NCBI GenBank assembly: GCA_947501615.1
Contig: CANMWK010000006.1
Span: 124,001-188,000 of the forward strand
Direction: 5' to 3'
Length of the DNA: 64,000 nucleotides
From: an uncultured Tenacibaculum sp.
GTDB lineage: Bacteria; Bacteroidota; Bacteroidia; Flavobacteriales; Flavobacteriaceae
Shown here: piece by piece, positions 47,593 through 55,530 of the stretch
Numbering within the stretch: the stretch's first letter is position 1
Layout of the letters: the number at the start of each line of letters is the position of its first letter
Notes under the pieces: generated by a model
Seen by the model: the letters and a program-made list of their open reading frames with translations, nothing else
Database searches by the model: none
Told to the model about the DNA's origin: nothing
Translations under genes and position numbers: made by a program

Positions 47593-47630
47593 CTAAAATT
47601 CTTTTAGCGTATGGGCTAAAAGAATTTTAG
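47593..47630. terminator. Perfect inverted repeat between pdhB and the DUF5686 gene
   Basis: A 16-bp perfect stem CTAAAATTCTTTTAGC / GCTAAAAGAATTTTAG with a 6-base loop. It probably ends pdhB transcripts, although no long T run follows on the minus strand. Confidence 0.6.
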
Positions 47631-47657
47631 TCTTTCTTTAATTTTAAATTGCACAAT

Positions 47658-48638
47658 CTATTTAACGTACATAACATCTTTAACTGCTGCCACTACATCT
47701 GCTGCATTAGGTAACCACTTTTCTAATAAAACAGGTGAATAAGGAGCAGGTGTATCTGCCGTTGTTATTCTTTTTATTGGAGCATCTAAATAATCAAATG
47801 CTTCGTCTTGAACTCTATATGTAATCTCTGAAGAAACACTTCCAAAAGGCCAAGCTTCTTCCAAAATAACTAATCTATTTGTTTTCTTTACAGATGTTAA
47901 AATCGCATCATGATCCATAGGACGAACAGTTCGTAAATCAATTACTTCAATTGAAATACCTTCTTCTGCTAACTGATCTGCAGCTTTATAAGCCTCCTTA
48001 ATAATTTTTCCAAATGATACAACAGTTACATCTGTACCTTCTCTTTTTATATCTGCAACACCTATAGGTAATACATATTCTCCTTCAGGTATTTCCATTT
48101 TATCACCATACATTTGTTCAGATTCCATAAAAATAACTGGATCATCATCTCTAATAGCTGCTTTTAGTAAACCTTTAGCATCATAAGGATTTGATGGAAC
48201 AATAACTTTTAAACCTGGACAATTCGCATACCAGCTTTCAAAAGCTTGTGAGTGCGTTGCTGCTAATTGACCTGCTGAAGCTGTTGGACCTCTGAATACG
48301 ATTGGACAATTAAATTGTCCTCCACTCATTTGACGTATCTTTGCCGCGTTGTTTATAATTTGATCAATTCCTACTAAAGAGAAATTAAATGTCATGTATT
48401 CTACAATAGGTCTGTTACCATTCATTGCAGATCCAACTGCAATACCTCCAAAACCTAATTCAGCAATAGGGGTATCAATAACTCTTTTAGCCCCAAATTC
48501 ATCTAACATTCCTTTACTTGCCTTGTAAGCACCATTATACTCTGCTACTTCTTCCCCCATTAAATAGATGCTCTCATCACGACGCATCTCTTCACTCATT
48601 GCTTCGCAGATTGCTTGTCTAAATTGAACTGTTTTCAT
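47658..48638 (-). CDS. pdhB: Pyruvate dehydrogenase E1 component, beta subunit
   Basis: 326 aa. Transketolase-like pyrimidine-binding domain (VQFRQAICEAMSEEMRRDESIYLMGEEVAEYNGAYKASKGML, TPIAELGFGGIAVGSAMNG) and C-terminal domain (GIADIKREGTDVTVVSFGK, EGISIEVIDLRTVRPMDHDAI, EEAWPFGSVSSEI). It works with the alpha subunit, E2 and E3 to make acetyl-CoA. No alpha subunit gene lies in the window; in this phylum pdhA and the E2 gene often lie elsewhere. Confidence 0.95.
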   Translation of the reverse strand: MKTVQFRQAICEAMSEEMRRDESIYLMGEEVAEYNGAYKASKGMLDEFGAKRVIDTPIAELGFGGIAVGSAMNGNRPIVEYMTFNFSLVGIDQIINNAAKIRQMSGGQFNCPIVFRGPTASAGQLAATHSQAFESWYANCPGLKVIVPSNPYDAKGLLKAAIRDDDPVIFMESEQMYGDKMEIPEGEYVLPIGVADIKREGTDVTVVSFGKIIKEAYKAADQLAEEGISIEVIDLRTVRPMDHDAILTSVKKTNRLVILEEAWPFGSVSSEITYRVQDEAFDYLDAPIKRITTADTPAPYSPVLLEKWLPNAADVVAAVKDVMYVK

Positions 48639-48739
48639 ATGTTTTATTAAGTAGTTGTTGTTTATTGATTTGCAAAAATATGAAATTCTCTAATAACGGA
48701 CTCAATACTATGTTAAAATCTATTCATTTGATAACAAAA

Positions 48740-48761
48740 TTTATTATGCATGCATAATAAA
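48740..48761. promoter_or_regulatory. 22-bp perfect palindrome upstream of etfB, likely operator
   Basis: A perfect palindrome with half-site TTTATTATGCA centred between 48750 and 48751. It lies in the 179-base space between the divergent pdhB and etfB starts, 57 bases before the etfB ATG. Its size and symmetry fit a dimeric repressor of the TetR or MarR type. Confidence 0.5.
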
Positions 48762-48817
48762 TCAAAAAAAATACGTAAATTCGTAGCTCAAATTAAGCGT
48801 ACAAAAAAACAACCCAT

Positions 48818-49558
48818 ATGAAAATATTAGTTTGTATCAGTCACGTACCTGATACCACTTCAAAAATTAACTTTACTGATAACGATACTAAGTTTGATAC
48901 TAATGGAGTTCAGTTTGTTATAAACCCATATGATGAATTCAGTTTAACACGTGCCATGTGGTTTAAAGAAAAACAAGGAGCATCTGTTACTGTTGTAAAT
49001 GTAGGAGGAGCAGAAACTGAACCAACTTTACGTAAAGCATTAGCCATTGGTGCCGATGATGCTATACGTGTTAATGCAGCACCAACTGATGGTTTATTCG
49101 TAGCAAAAGAATTAGCTGAAGTTGTAAAATCTGGAGGTTATGATTTAGTATTAGCTGGAAAAGAATCTGCTGATTATAATGGTCAAATGGTTCCTGGAAT
49201 GTTATCGTCTTTATTAGATTTTAACTTTGTTAATGGATGTGTTGGTATAGAAGTAGAAGGTAGTAATGCTACTTTAGATAGAGAGATTGATGGTGGAGAA
49301 GAGAAAGTTACTACTAGTTTACCTTTAGTTGTAGCTGGACAAAAAGGTATTGTCGAGGAAAAAGACTTAAGAATACCAAACATGAGAGGTATAATGATGG
49401 CTCGTAAAAAGCCTTTAAATGTTGTTGAACCATCAGGAAATACTGTCGCTACAAACACTAAGAATTTCGAGAAGCCTGCTCCAAAAGGAGAGGTTAAATT
49501 AGTTGATAATGTAGATGATTTAATTAATCTTTTACACAACGAGGCTAAAGCAATTTAA
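48818..49558 (+). CDS. etfB: Electron transfer flavoprotein beta subunit
   Basis: 246 aa. Adenine nucleotide alpha-hydrolase-like fold: KILVCISHVPDTTSKINF, INPYDEFSLTRAMWFKEKQ, DLVLAGKESADYNGQMVPGMLSSLLD, and LPNMRGIMMARKKPLNVVEP near the C-terminus. With EtfA it passes electrons from acyl-CoA dehydrogenases to the quinone pool. etfA follows after 69 bases that contain a hairpin. Confidence 0.96.
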   Translation: MKILVCISHVPDTTSKINFTDNDTKFDTNGVQFVINPYDEFSLTRAMWFKEKQGASVTVVNVGGAETEPTLRKALAIGADDAIRVNAAPTDGLFVAKELAEVVKSGGYDLVLAGKESADYNGQMVPGMLSSLLDFNFVNGCVGIEVEGSNATLDREIDGGEEKVTTSLPLVVAGQKGIVEEKDLRIPNMRGIMMARKKPLNVVEPSGNTVATNTKNFEKPAPKGEVKLVDNVDDLINLLHNEAKAI

Positions 49559-49578
49559 ATTTAAAATCAAATCTTTTT

Positions 49579-49604
49579 AATGGGTGTAGTAACATACACC
49601 CGTT
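49579..49604 (+). other. Hairpin in the etfB-etfA spacer
   Basis: Stem AATGGGTGTA / TACACCCGTT (nine or ten pairs, one G-T) with loop GTAACA. No T run follows, so it is more likely an mRNA-stabilising or translation-tuning element than a terminator. Confidence 0.5.
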
Positions 49605-49627
49605 AAAAACTCAAAAAATTAAAAATT

Positions 49628-50581
49628 ATGTCTGTATTAGTTTTTGCCGATTCTTCGGAAGGAAAATTTAAAAAAACAGCTTTTGAAGTTGTATCATACG
49701 GAAAAAAAGTAGCTGAACAATTAGGAACAAATCTTGTAACTCTTACTATTAATGGTGGAGATGCAAGTGAATTATATACATACGGTGCAGAAAAAGTTGT
49801 TGAAGTAAAAAACGACTTAAGTTCTTTTAATGCTAAAGGATATGCTGCCATCGTACAACAAGTAGCAGATGCCCAAGGATCTGATGTAGTTGTTATCGAT
49901 TCTAGTGTAGATGGGTTAACGTTAGCACCATTAGTAGCTGTAGGTTTAGAAGCTGGTTATGCATCTAATGCTGTAGCTTTACCAGACACTTCAAGTTCTT
50001 TCGTTGTGAAGCGTAAAGCTTTTTCTAACAAAGGATTCAACAATACTGAAATCTTGACAACTAAGAAAGTAATCGGAGTAGCTAAGAATTCTTACGGTGC
50101 TCACGAAAATGCTGCTTCTGGAGCTACTGAAGCTTTTGATGCATCTTTACCTGAATTAGGCGTATCTTCTGTTGCTATTGATAAAGCTACTGGTAAAGTA
50201 ACAATCGCTGATGCTGATGTTGTTGTTTCTGCTGGTCGTGGATTGAAAGGACCTGAAAACTGGGGGATGGTAGAGGAGTTAGCCGATATTTTAGGTGCAG
50301 CTACTGCTTGTTCTAAACCAGTTTCTGATTTAGGTTGGAGACCACACAGTGAGCACGTAGGACAAACAGGAAAACCTGTTGCCTCTAATTTATATATTGC
50401 AATTGGTATTTCTGGAGCAATTCAGCATTTAGCTGGAGTTAACGCTTCTAAGGTAAAAGTTGTTATCAATAACGATCCTGAAGCTCCTTTCTTCAAAGCA
50501 GCTGATTATGGTATCGTAGGTGATGCTTTTGAAGTTGTTCCGCAATTAATTGAAAAATTAAAAGCTTTTAAACAAGCATAA
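49628..50581 (+). CDS. etfA: Electron transfer flavoprotein alpha subunit
   Basis: 317 aa. N-terminal domain (VLVFADSSEGKFKKTAFEVVSYGKKVAEQLG) and C-terminal FAD domain with VSAGRGLKGPENWGMVEELADILGAATACSKPVSDLGWRPHSEHVGQTGKPVASNLYIAIGISGAIQHLAGVNASKVKVVINND. All FAD-binding segments look intact. A strong terminator follows at 50602-50638. Confidence 0.97.
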   Translation: MSVLVFADSSEGKFKKTAFEVVSYGKKVAEQLGTNLVTLTINGGDASELYTYGAEKVVEVKNDLSSFNAKGYAAIVQQVADAQGSDVVVIDSSVDGLTLAPLVAVGLEAGYASNAVALPDTSSSFVVKRKAFSNKGFNNTEILTTKKVIGVAKNSYGAHENAASGATEAFDASLPELGVSSVAIDKATGKVTIADADVVVSAGRGLKGPENWGMVEELADILGAATACSKPVSDLGWRPHSEHVGQTGKPVASNLYIAIGISGAIQHLAGVNASKVKVVINNDPEAPFFKAADYGIVGDAFEVVPQLIEKLKAFKQA

Positions 50582-50601
50582 AGAACATAAACAATAGTTG
50601 T

Positions 50602-50638
50602 AAAAACTCTAGAAATCAGATGATTTTCTAGAGTTTTT
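50602..50638 (+). terminator. Terminator after etfA
   Basis: A 14-bp stem AAAAACTCTAGAAA / TTTCTAGAGTTTTT with an 8- to 9-base loop. Confidence 0.88.
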
Positions 50639-50693
50639 ATTTTTTAAAATAAATCTTTCCGTAGTCATATTTTTTATTAAATTGTGGCACCCT

Positions 50694-50724
50694 AAAGGCT
50701 GTCTAATAAAAGACCGCTTTTTTT
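50694..50724 (+). promoter_or_regulatory. Terminator-like hairpin in the leader of the bifunctional nuclease gene
   Basis: An imperfect stem AAAGGCTGTCT / AGACCGCTTT followed by seven T. A TAAATTGTG promoter-like box lies just upstream at 50678-50686, so the hairpin would sit at the start of the transcript. This looks like an attenuator, 17 bases before the ATG at 50741. Confidence 0.4.
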
Positions 50725-50740
50725 GTATGAAGACAGATAC

Positions 50741-51346
50741 ATGAGCCTAGTAAGACTAACTATTAAAGGAATTTCATATAGCCAAACACAAAGCGGAGCA
50801 TATGCTTTAGTGCTTAGTGAAATGGATGGAACAAGAACTTTACCTATTATTATTGGAGCATTTGAAGCACAATCAATAGCTATTGCTTTAGAGAAAGAAA
50901 TTCGACCTCCAAGACCACTCACACATGATTTATTTAAATCTTTTGCTGAACGATTTCATATTGATGTCAAACAGATAATTATTCATAAATTAGTAGATGG
51001 TGTGTTCTTTTCAAGTTTAATTTGTGAAAAGGATGGAGTTGAAGAAACTATAGACACTAGAACATCCGATGCTATTGCTCTTGCTGTTCGATTTCAAGCT
51101 CCTATTTTTACTTATGAAAATATTCTTGATAAAGCTGGGATATACCTTAAATCTGAAGAAGAAATAATCTCCGAAGATCATACTGAAGATGAAATTGAAA
51201 TTGAATCTGAAATAGAATTTACAAGTACAGTGAGCTTTTCTGATCTTTCTATTGACGAGTTAGAAGAACAGTTAAACGAGGCTGTAAATAATGAAGATTA
51301 CGAACTAGCTGCTAAAATTAGAGACGAGATTAGCAAACGTTCTTAA
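50741..51346 (+). CDS. Bifunctional nuclease (BFN/DUF151) with C-terminal UVR motif
   Basis: 201 aa from ATG 50741 (MSLVRLTIKGISYSQTQSGAYALVLSEMDG); the ATG at 50723 would start in the T run of the leader hairpin. BFN domain residues 1-130: LPIIIGAFEAQSIAIALEKEIRPPRPLTHDLFK, IDTRTSDAIALAVRFQAPIFT. The last 35 residues form a UvrB/UvrC motif (IDELEEQLNEAVNNEDYELAAKIRDEIS). Plant homologues have RNase and DNase activity; the bacterial role is unclear. Confidence 0.92.
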   Translation: MSLVRLTIKGISYSQTQSGAYALVLSEMDGTRTLPIIIGAFEAQSIAIALEKEIRPPRPLTHDLFKSFAERFHIDVKQIIIHKLVDGVFFSSLICEKDGVEETIDTRTSDAIALAVRFQAPIFTYENILDKAGIYLKSEEEIISEDHTEDEIEIESEIEFTSTVSFSDLSIDELEEQLNEAVNNEDYELAAKIRDEISKRS

Positions 51347-51359
51347 AATACTTTTTTGA

Positions 51360-53084
51360 ATGAAAAAAATTATCACACTTTTAATGTGTGTTTTCTCTTT
51401 TGGGGTATTCTCGCAAAACATAGATAAAACATGGAAATTTAACACCATTGAAAATAACTCTGGTGAATCTTTAATAGCTATTGACTCTAATGATTTTTTT
51501 AGCTTAAAAAATGGTGAATTTTCTTATTCTTTACTTGCAGAAGATAGCTTACCTACAAAGGGAAGTTACATACACCAAAACAATTTACTAATATTTAATT
51601 ATAAAGAACCAAAAGATACAGTTAGGTACTTTAATATTGTAACACTTAATGATTCTATACTTACAATTTCTGAAAAAGATGTTCTTTATAATTTTTCTAC
51701 GGAATCTATCAAACAAGAAGTTACAGCTTCTAATATTAAAACTCTTACCAAGGAAAATAAAACTGAAATTATGGCGAGCCAAGGTTTTTCTGTAAATAGT
51801 TTATGGAGAGGGTGCCTTGGAATGTTTGTATTACTGCTTATTGCTTTTTTATTTAGCAATAATAAGAAAGCTATTGACTGGAAAACAGTAGGACTTGGAT
51901 TAATATTTCAACTTTTTATAGCTGTTGGTGTTTTAAAAATCCCTTTGATTCAAAAAATGTTTAATGGTGTCGGTCAACTTTTTGTAAGTGTATTAGATTT
52001 TACTAGAGCTGGTAGTAAGTTTTTATTTGAAGGACTAGTTGTAGATATGGACACTTTTGGTTTCATATTTGCTTTCCAAGTATTACCTACTATTATATTT
52101 TTCTCCGCACTTACTTCTCTATTGTTTTATTTAGGAGTTATTCAGAAATTAGTTAAAATAATGGCTTGGGCTTTATCTAAAATTTTAAAAATATCTGGTG
52201 CCGAAAGTTTATCTGTGGCTGGTAATATTTTTCTAGGACAAACAGAAGCTCCTCTTTTAATAAAAGCTTATTTAGAAAAAATGAACCGATCTGAAATTTT
52301 ATTAGTTATGATCGGTGGAATGGCTACTGTCGCTGGCGCAGTTTTAGCTGCTTACATTGGTTTCTTAGGTGGAGATGACCCTGAGTTAAGATTACAATTT
52401 GCTAAACATTTACTTGCTGCATCTGTGATGGCAGCACCTGGTGCTATTGTAATTTCTAAAATATTATACCCTCAAACTGAAAAAATAAATACTGATGTCC
52501 AAGTTTCTTCAGAAAAAATAGGTTCTAATGTATTAGACGCAATTGCAAATGGTACTACTGAAGGTTTACAATTAGCGATGAACGTAGGTGCAATGCTTTT
52601 AGTATTTGTTGCTTTTATTGCAATGGTTAATGGTATTTTAGGTTGGATTGGAGATGTAACAGATCTAAATACTTGGATGGTTGCCAACACAGCGTACAGA
52701 AGTTTATCTATAGAAGCGTTATTAGGATATATTTTTGCTCCTTTAATGTGGCTAATTGGTGTTGCTAGCGAAGACACTGCGTTGATGGGGCAGTTATTAG
52801 GAATAAAATTAGCAGCTAGTGAATTTGTTGGATATATTCAATTAGCAGAGTTAAAAAATGTTGCTAATGCGACTCACCTAACTTATAATAAGTCTGTAAT
52901 AATGGCTACTTATATGTTATGTGGATTTGCAAATTTTGCATCAATTGGTATTCAAATTGGAGGCATTGGTTCTTTAGCTCCAGGTCAGAGAAAAACACTT
53001 TCAGAATTCGGTATAAAAGCTTTGATTGGAGGAACGATTGCTTCTTTAATGTCTGCAACGATTGCTGGAATGATTATAGGGTAA
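51360..53084 (+). CDS. NupC-type nucleoside transporter with extra extracytoplasmic N-terminal domain
   Basis: 574 aa. Residues about 145-574 form a concentrative nucleoside transporter: MFVLLLIAFLFSNNKKAIDWKTVGLGLIFQ, VGVLKIPLIQKMFNG, GNIFLGQTEAPLLIKAYLEKM, GMATVAGAVLAAYI, CGFANFASIGIQIGGIGSLAP. It imports nucleosides with Na+ or H+. Unusual: it begins with a signal-peptide-like stretch (MKKIITLLMCVFSFGVFSQ) and a soluble beta-rich domain of about 120 residues (KTWKFNTIENNSGESLIAIDSNDFFSLKNGEFSYSLL) before the first core span, so that domain would face the periplasm. It starts 13 bases after the nuclease gene, probably the same operon. Confidence 0.9.
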   Translation: MKKIITLLMCVFSFGVFSQNIDKTWKFNTIENNSGESLIAIDSNDFFSLKNGEFSYSLLAEDSLPTKGSYIHQNNLLIFNYKEPKDTVRYFNIVTLNDSILTISEKDVLYNFSTESIKQEVTASNIKTLTKENKTEIMASQGFSVNSLWRGCLGMFVLLLIAFLFSNNKKAIDWKTVGLGLIFQLFIAVGVLKIPLIQKMFNGVGQLFVSVLDFTRAGSKFLFEGLVVDMDTFGFIFAFQVLPTIIFFSALTSLLFYLGVIQKLVKIMAWALSKILKISGAESLSVAGNIFLGQTEAPLLIKAYLEKMNRSEILLVMIGGMATVAGAVLAAYIGFLGGDDPELRLQFAKHLLAASVMAAPGAIVISKILYPQTEKINTDVQVSSEKIGSNVLDAIANGTTEGLQLAMNVGAMLLVFVAFIAMVNGILGWIGDVTDLNTWMVANTAYRSLSIEALLGYIFAPLMWLIGVASEDTALMGQLLGIKLAASEFVGYIQLAELKNVANATHLTYNKSVIMATYMLCGFANFASIGIQIGGIGSLAPGQRKTLSEFGIKALIGGTIASLMSATIAGMIIG

Positions 53085-53276
53085 ATCTCAAATAAAAAAT
53101 AATTCATCTTTTGTAAATTCTTTTTTTATGTTTACTTTAGTGATGTTTGAATAAAGTAAAACAATAATTCTTTTAAGCTCCCCGCTTAAAATTGTTATCC
53201 CCAATAAAAACAAAGCACTTTTTAGTTTAGTATTCTGTACTTAAAAACTTTAATTTGTGTGTAAAATTGTGTAAAA

Positions 53277-53639
53277 ATGTTTGAATCAATACTAATAATC
53301 CTTATTGGATTTAGTGTCATTGCTATTTTTGATATCCTAAGTTCTATACTTTCTAGAGCTTTTAATTTTGAATATGTTTGGTTTGCTTTTGGATCTTTTA
53401 TTATTTATGGCTTAATTGCCTTGTATTTAAACTCCTACGGAACCTTTGTTACAGCTATTATTGGTAGTTTTATCGCTGGTGCTTTTGATTCTACAGTTGG
53501 AATAATAATAGCTCGTGTGTTCAAAGCTAAAATCTTAGAACAAGACCAGGAAATCATAAAAATAAGTCCAAAATTAGTGCTCCATATGGGAATTTTAGCA
53601 TCAATTATAGGCGCAATGACAATCGTTGTTTTTAAATAA
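53277..53639 (+). CDS. Small integral membrane protein, unknown
   Basis: 120 aa with four predicted membrane spans (about 3-24, 32-52, 56-78, 97-118) and one short charged loop (ARVFKAKILEQDQEIIKIS). No known family is recognised. It stands alone, with 192 bases upstream and 178 bases downstream that hold no other gene. Confidence 0.65.
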   Translation: MFESILIILIGFSVIAIFDILSSILSRAFNFEYVWFAFGSFIIYGLIALYLNSYGTFVTAIIGSFIAGAFDSTVGIIIARVFKAKILEQDQEIIKISPKLVLHMGILASIIGAMTIVVFK

Positions 53640-53817
53640 AATTAACAACTTGTATCTTAAAATTACTTCTATTTTTAAATTCTATATTGAGTTCTTTTAG
53701 TTTACTTTAGAAAGCTTTAATAATTTAATATTTCTAATGAAGCAAAATATTTCAGTGCTACAACAACTCTCAACTCCAGTTAAAACAATTTTTCAATTCT
53801 AGTAGCGTTAAAGAAAT

Positions 53818-54591
53818 ATGAAAAAAGAAAAAACACTTTTAATATTACTATTATTTCTAGTATGCACAGTAAAAACGTATACCCAAACTAAAACTATTCA
53901 TGTTTTTGTTGCCTTGTGTGATAATGAATTTCAAGGCATTGTTCCTGTTCCTAAAAAGTTAGGTAATGGTAAAGATCCTAGAAACAATTTATATTGGGGT
54001 GCTGCCTATGGCATAAAATCATTTTTTAAAAACAAAACTAAAAACTGGAGTCTAGTATCAAAATTAACTTCAAAGAACCCGAACATTCTTGAACGTATTG
54101 TTTTTAAACATAAAACTAAAGATGTGTATCTATTAGCAGATGCTTATGATGGTGAAAAAATAAAACAGTGTACAGAAAACTTTTTAAAAGCCGCTAATCA
54201 AAAAGAAAAAGAAACGATTCAAGTAGGTTCAAAAACCTTATCATTTGGTGGTGGTGCTGATTTACAAGCCTATATTGGACATGATGGTTTAATGGAATTT
54301 AGTGTAGCTATTGACTATCAAAAAAATACAACATCAAAAAACGATGTGATTATTTTAGCTTGTTACAGCAAACATTTCTTTTCAGATGAAATAAAAAAAG
54401 CTAATGCAAACCCCATATTATGGACCACGCATTTAATGGCTCCTGAAGCCTACACTTTACATGCGGCCATAAATTCTTGGATTAACAACCAATCTTTATC
54501 ATCAATAAGAGAAAATGCCGCAAAATCTTATCATAAATATCAAAAATGTGGAATTAAAGGTGCTCGAAAACTCTTTACCTACGGTTTTTAA
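53818..54591 (+). CDS. Secreted protein with caspase/gingipain-like His-Cys pattern, unknown
   Basis: 257 aa, signal peptide to about residue 23 (ending TYTQ). No family name is known to me. The segment DLQAYIGHDGLMEF (His154) and, 28 residues later, DVIILACYSKHFF (Cys182) each have a hydrophobic strand followed by the reactive-type residue, as in clan CD cysteine peptidases and CHAT-like proteins. Clan CD normally has His-Gly; here it is His-Asp-Gly. Conserved-looking pieces elsewhere are HVFVALCDNEFQGIVPVP, NNLYWGAAYGIKSFF and ILWTTHLMAPEAYTLHAA. It is the gene next to the small-peptide cluster, so a role in processing those peptides is possible but unproven. Confidence 0.65.
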   Translation: MKKEKTLLILLLFLVCTVKTYTQTKTIHVFVALCDNEFQGIVPVPKKLGNGKDPRNNLYWGAAYGIKSFFKNKTKNWSLVSKLTSKNPNILERIVFKHKTKDVYLLADAYDGEKIKQCTENFLKAANQKEKETIQVGSKTLSFGGGADLQAYIGHDGLMEFSVAIDYQKNTTSKNDVIILACYSKHFFSDEIKKANANPILWTTHLMAPEAYTLHAAINSWINNQSLSSIRENAAKSYHKYQKCGIKGARKLFTYGF

Positions 54592-54949
54592 AATGATCCT
54601 TTGGAAATAAACACTGTGGACTGAAAGTCATTTTCTTACTATCATTTTTTACGCTTAGTTTTTAGCTATTCTATTCACTGTTAGTTGTAAGTTTATTGAA
54701 AAAAAAGAAAGTTAATAACTAAGCGCAAATAGCTATATCTTTTTCAATTATACTTTAACCTAAAAACTCTAGTCGATCAAAACAAAGAAAACTTTAAATT
54801 AGAAAAGTTATCCCTAATAATTATACACTATCATAAATCCACAAAAAAAGTGAGTTTATCCACATTATTACTACAAAAAAACTCTTTTTACATTTCCTAA
54901 AGGGTACAAAAACTAAATTAATGGAATCAATTTTTTAAATCACAGTATA
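54592..54949. other. 358-base intergenic region upstream of the peptide cluster
   Basis: No convincing ORF or RNA gene. It is very AT-rich and contains one perfect DnaA-box-like TTATCCACA at 54856-54864 and a near match TTATCCCTA at about 54807. The last 60 bases probably hold the promoter of the first peptide gene, but no clear TAnnTTTG box is seen. Confidence 0.5.
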
Positions 54950-55138
54950 ATGAAAAAAATCTCAAACCTAAGCGGGATCAAAGTTTTATCTAAAAAAGAA
55001 CTAAAGGAAGTAAATGGTGCATTAGCTAGCAATCCATATTGCAGAAGTGGATTATGTTTCGTAACAATTCCTAATATTGGAGAAGTTCAAATTGGAGTTT
55101 GTACGAGATATGGTAACTGTATCTTTCAACCACTATAA
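54950..55138 (+). CDS. Leader-bearing Cys-rich peptide, type A (copy A1)
   Basis: 62 aa. The leader MKKISNLSGIKVLSKKELKE ends with VNGA at the likely cleavage site. The core has the type A pattern C-RSGL-C-(14)-C-TRYGN-C with the centre FVTIPNIGEVQIG. It shares this centre with the peptides at 58314 and 58552. The layout (conserved basic leader, Gly-Ala/Gly site, short Cys core) is that of bacteriocin or RiPP precursors exported with leader removal. The core could hold two disulfides or be modified. Confidence 0.75.
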   Translation: MKKISNLSGIKVLSKKELKEVNGALASNPYCRSGLCFVTIPNIGEVQIGVCTRYGNCIFQPL

Positions 55139-55205
55139 ATACGTTAATCACAGAAATTAAAAGAAAGATCGACGGTATAAAGAAAAATTATATCCTAGAA
55201 CCATA

Positions 55206-55238
55206 CAGTATACCTATAAAAATTTATAGGTAATACTG
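55206..55238. other. Inverted repeat between peptide genes A1 and B1
   Basis: CAGTATACCTATAAA and TTTATAGGTAATACTG form a 15-bp stem with a one-base bulge and a 2-base loop. It lies in the 141-base space between the two peptide genes; no T run follows. It could slow or process a shared transcript. Confidence 0.5.
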
Positions 55239-55279
55239 CTATATATTCTACATAAAATTAAACTTAATATAAATCAATC

Positions 55280-55462
55280 ATGAAGAAAATTTCAAACCTA
55301 AAAGGAATTAAAGTTTTAACTAAAGAACATCAAAAAGAAATTAACGGAGGTATTCGTTTTTATTGTAAAACCAGCACTAAATGTTGTACATACATTCAAG
55401 GGTTTGGAGAATTATGTGAGCCTTGTTATTGTGATGATAATGGAGGTTATATTTTATTATAA
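55280..55462 (+). CDS. Leader-bearing Cys-rich peptide, type B (copy B1)
   Basis: 60 aa. The leader MKKISNLKGIKVLTKEHQKE ends with INGG, a classical double-glycine site. The core pattern is YC-KTSTK-CC-(9)-C-EP-C-Y-C, with an acidic tail. It matches the peptide at 58071 in the order C-x5-CC-x9-C but not in sequence between cysteines. A terminator follows at 55496-55530. Confidence 0.75.
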   Translation: MKKISNLKGIKVLTKEHQKEINGGIRFYCKTSTKCCTYIQGFGELCEPCYCDDNGGYILL

Positions 55463-55495
55463 GGAACACTTTATTTTTGGAGTAAAACCTTTATG

Positions 55496-55530
55496 AAAAG
55501 GCAGCTTTTTAAAACAAGCTGCCTTTTTTA
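55496..55530. terminator. Bidirectional terminator after peptide B1
   Basis: A 12-bp stem AAAAGGCAGCTT / AAGCTGCCTTTT followed by TTT. It sits between the peptide gene and the converging T9SS cargo gene. Confidence 0.88.

Noticed and set aside
49183..49539. 118-aa minus-strand ORF within etfB
   Set aside because: Antisense of a well-conserved core gene; Pro/Ser-rich composition is that of a shadow frame.
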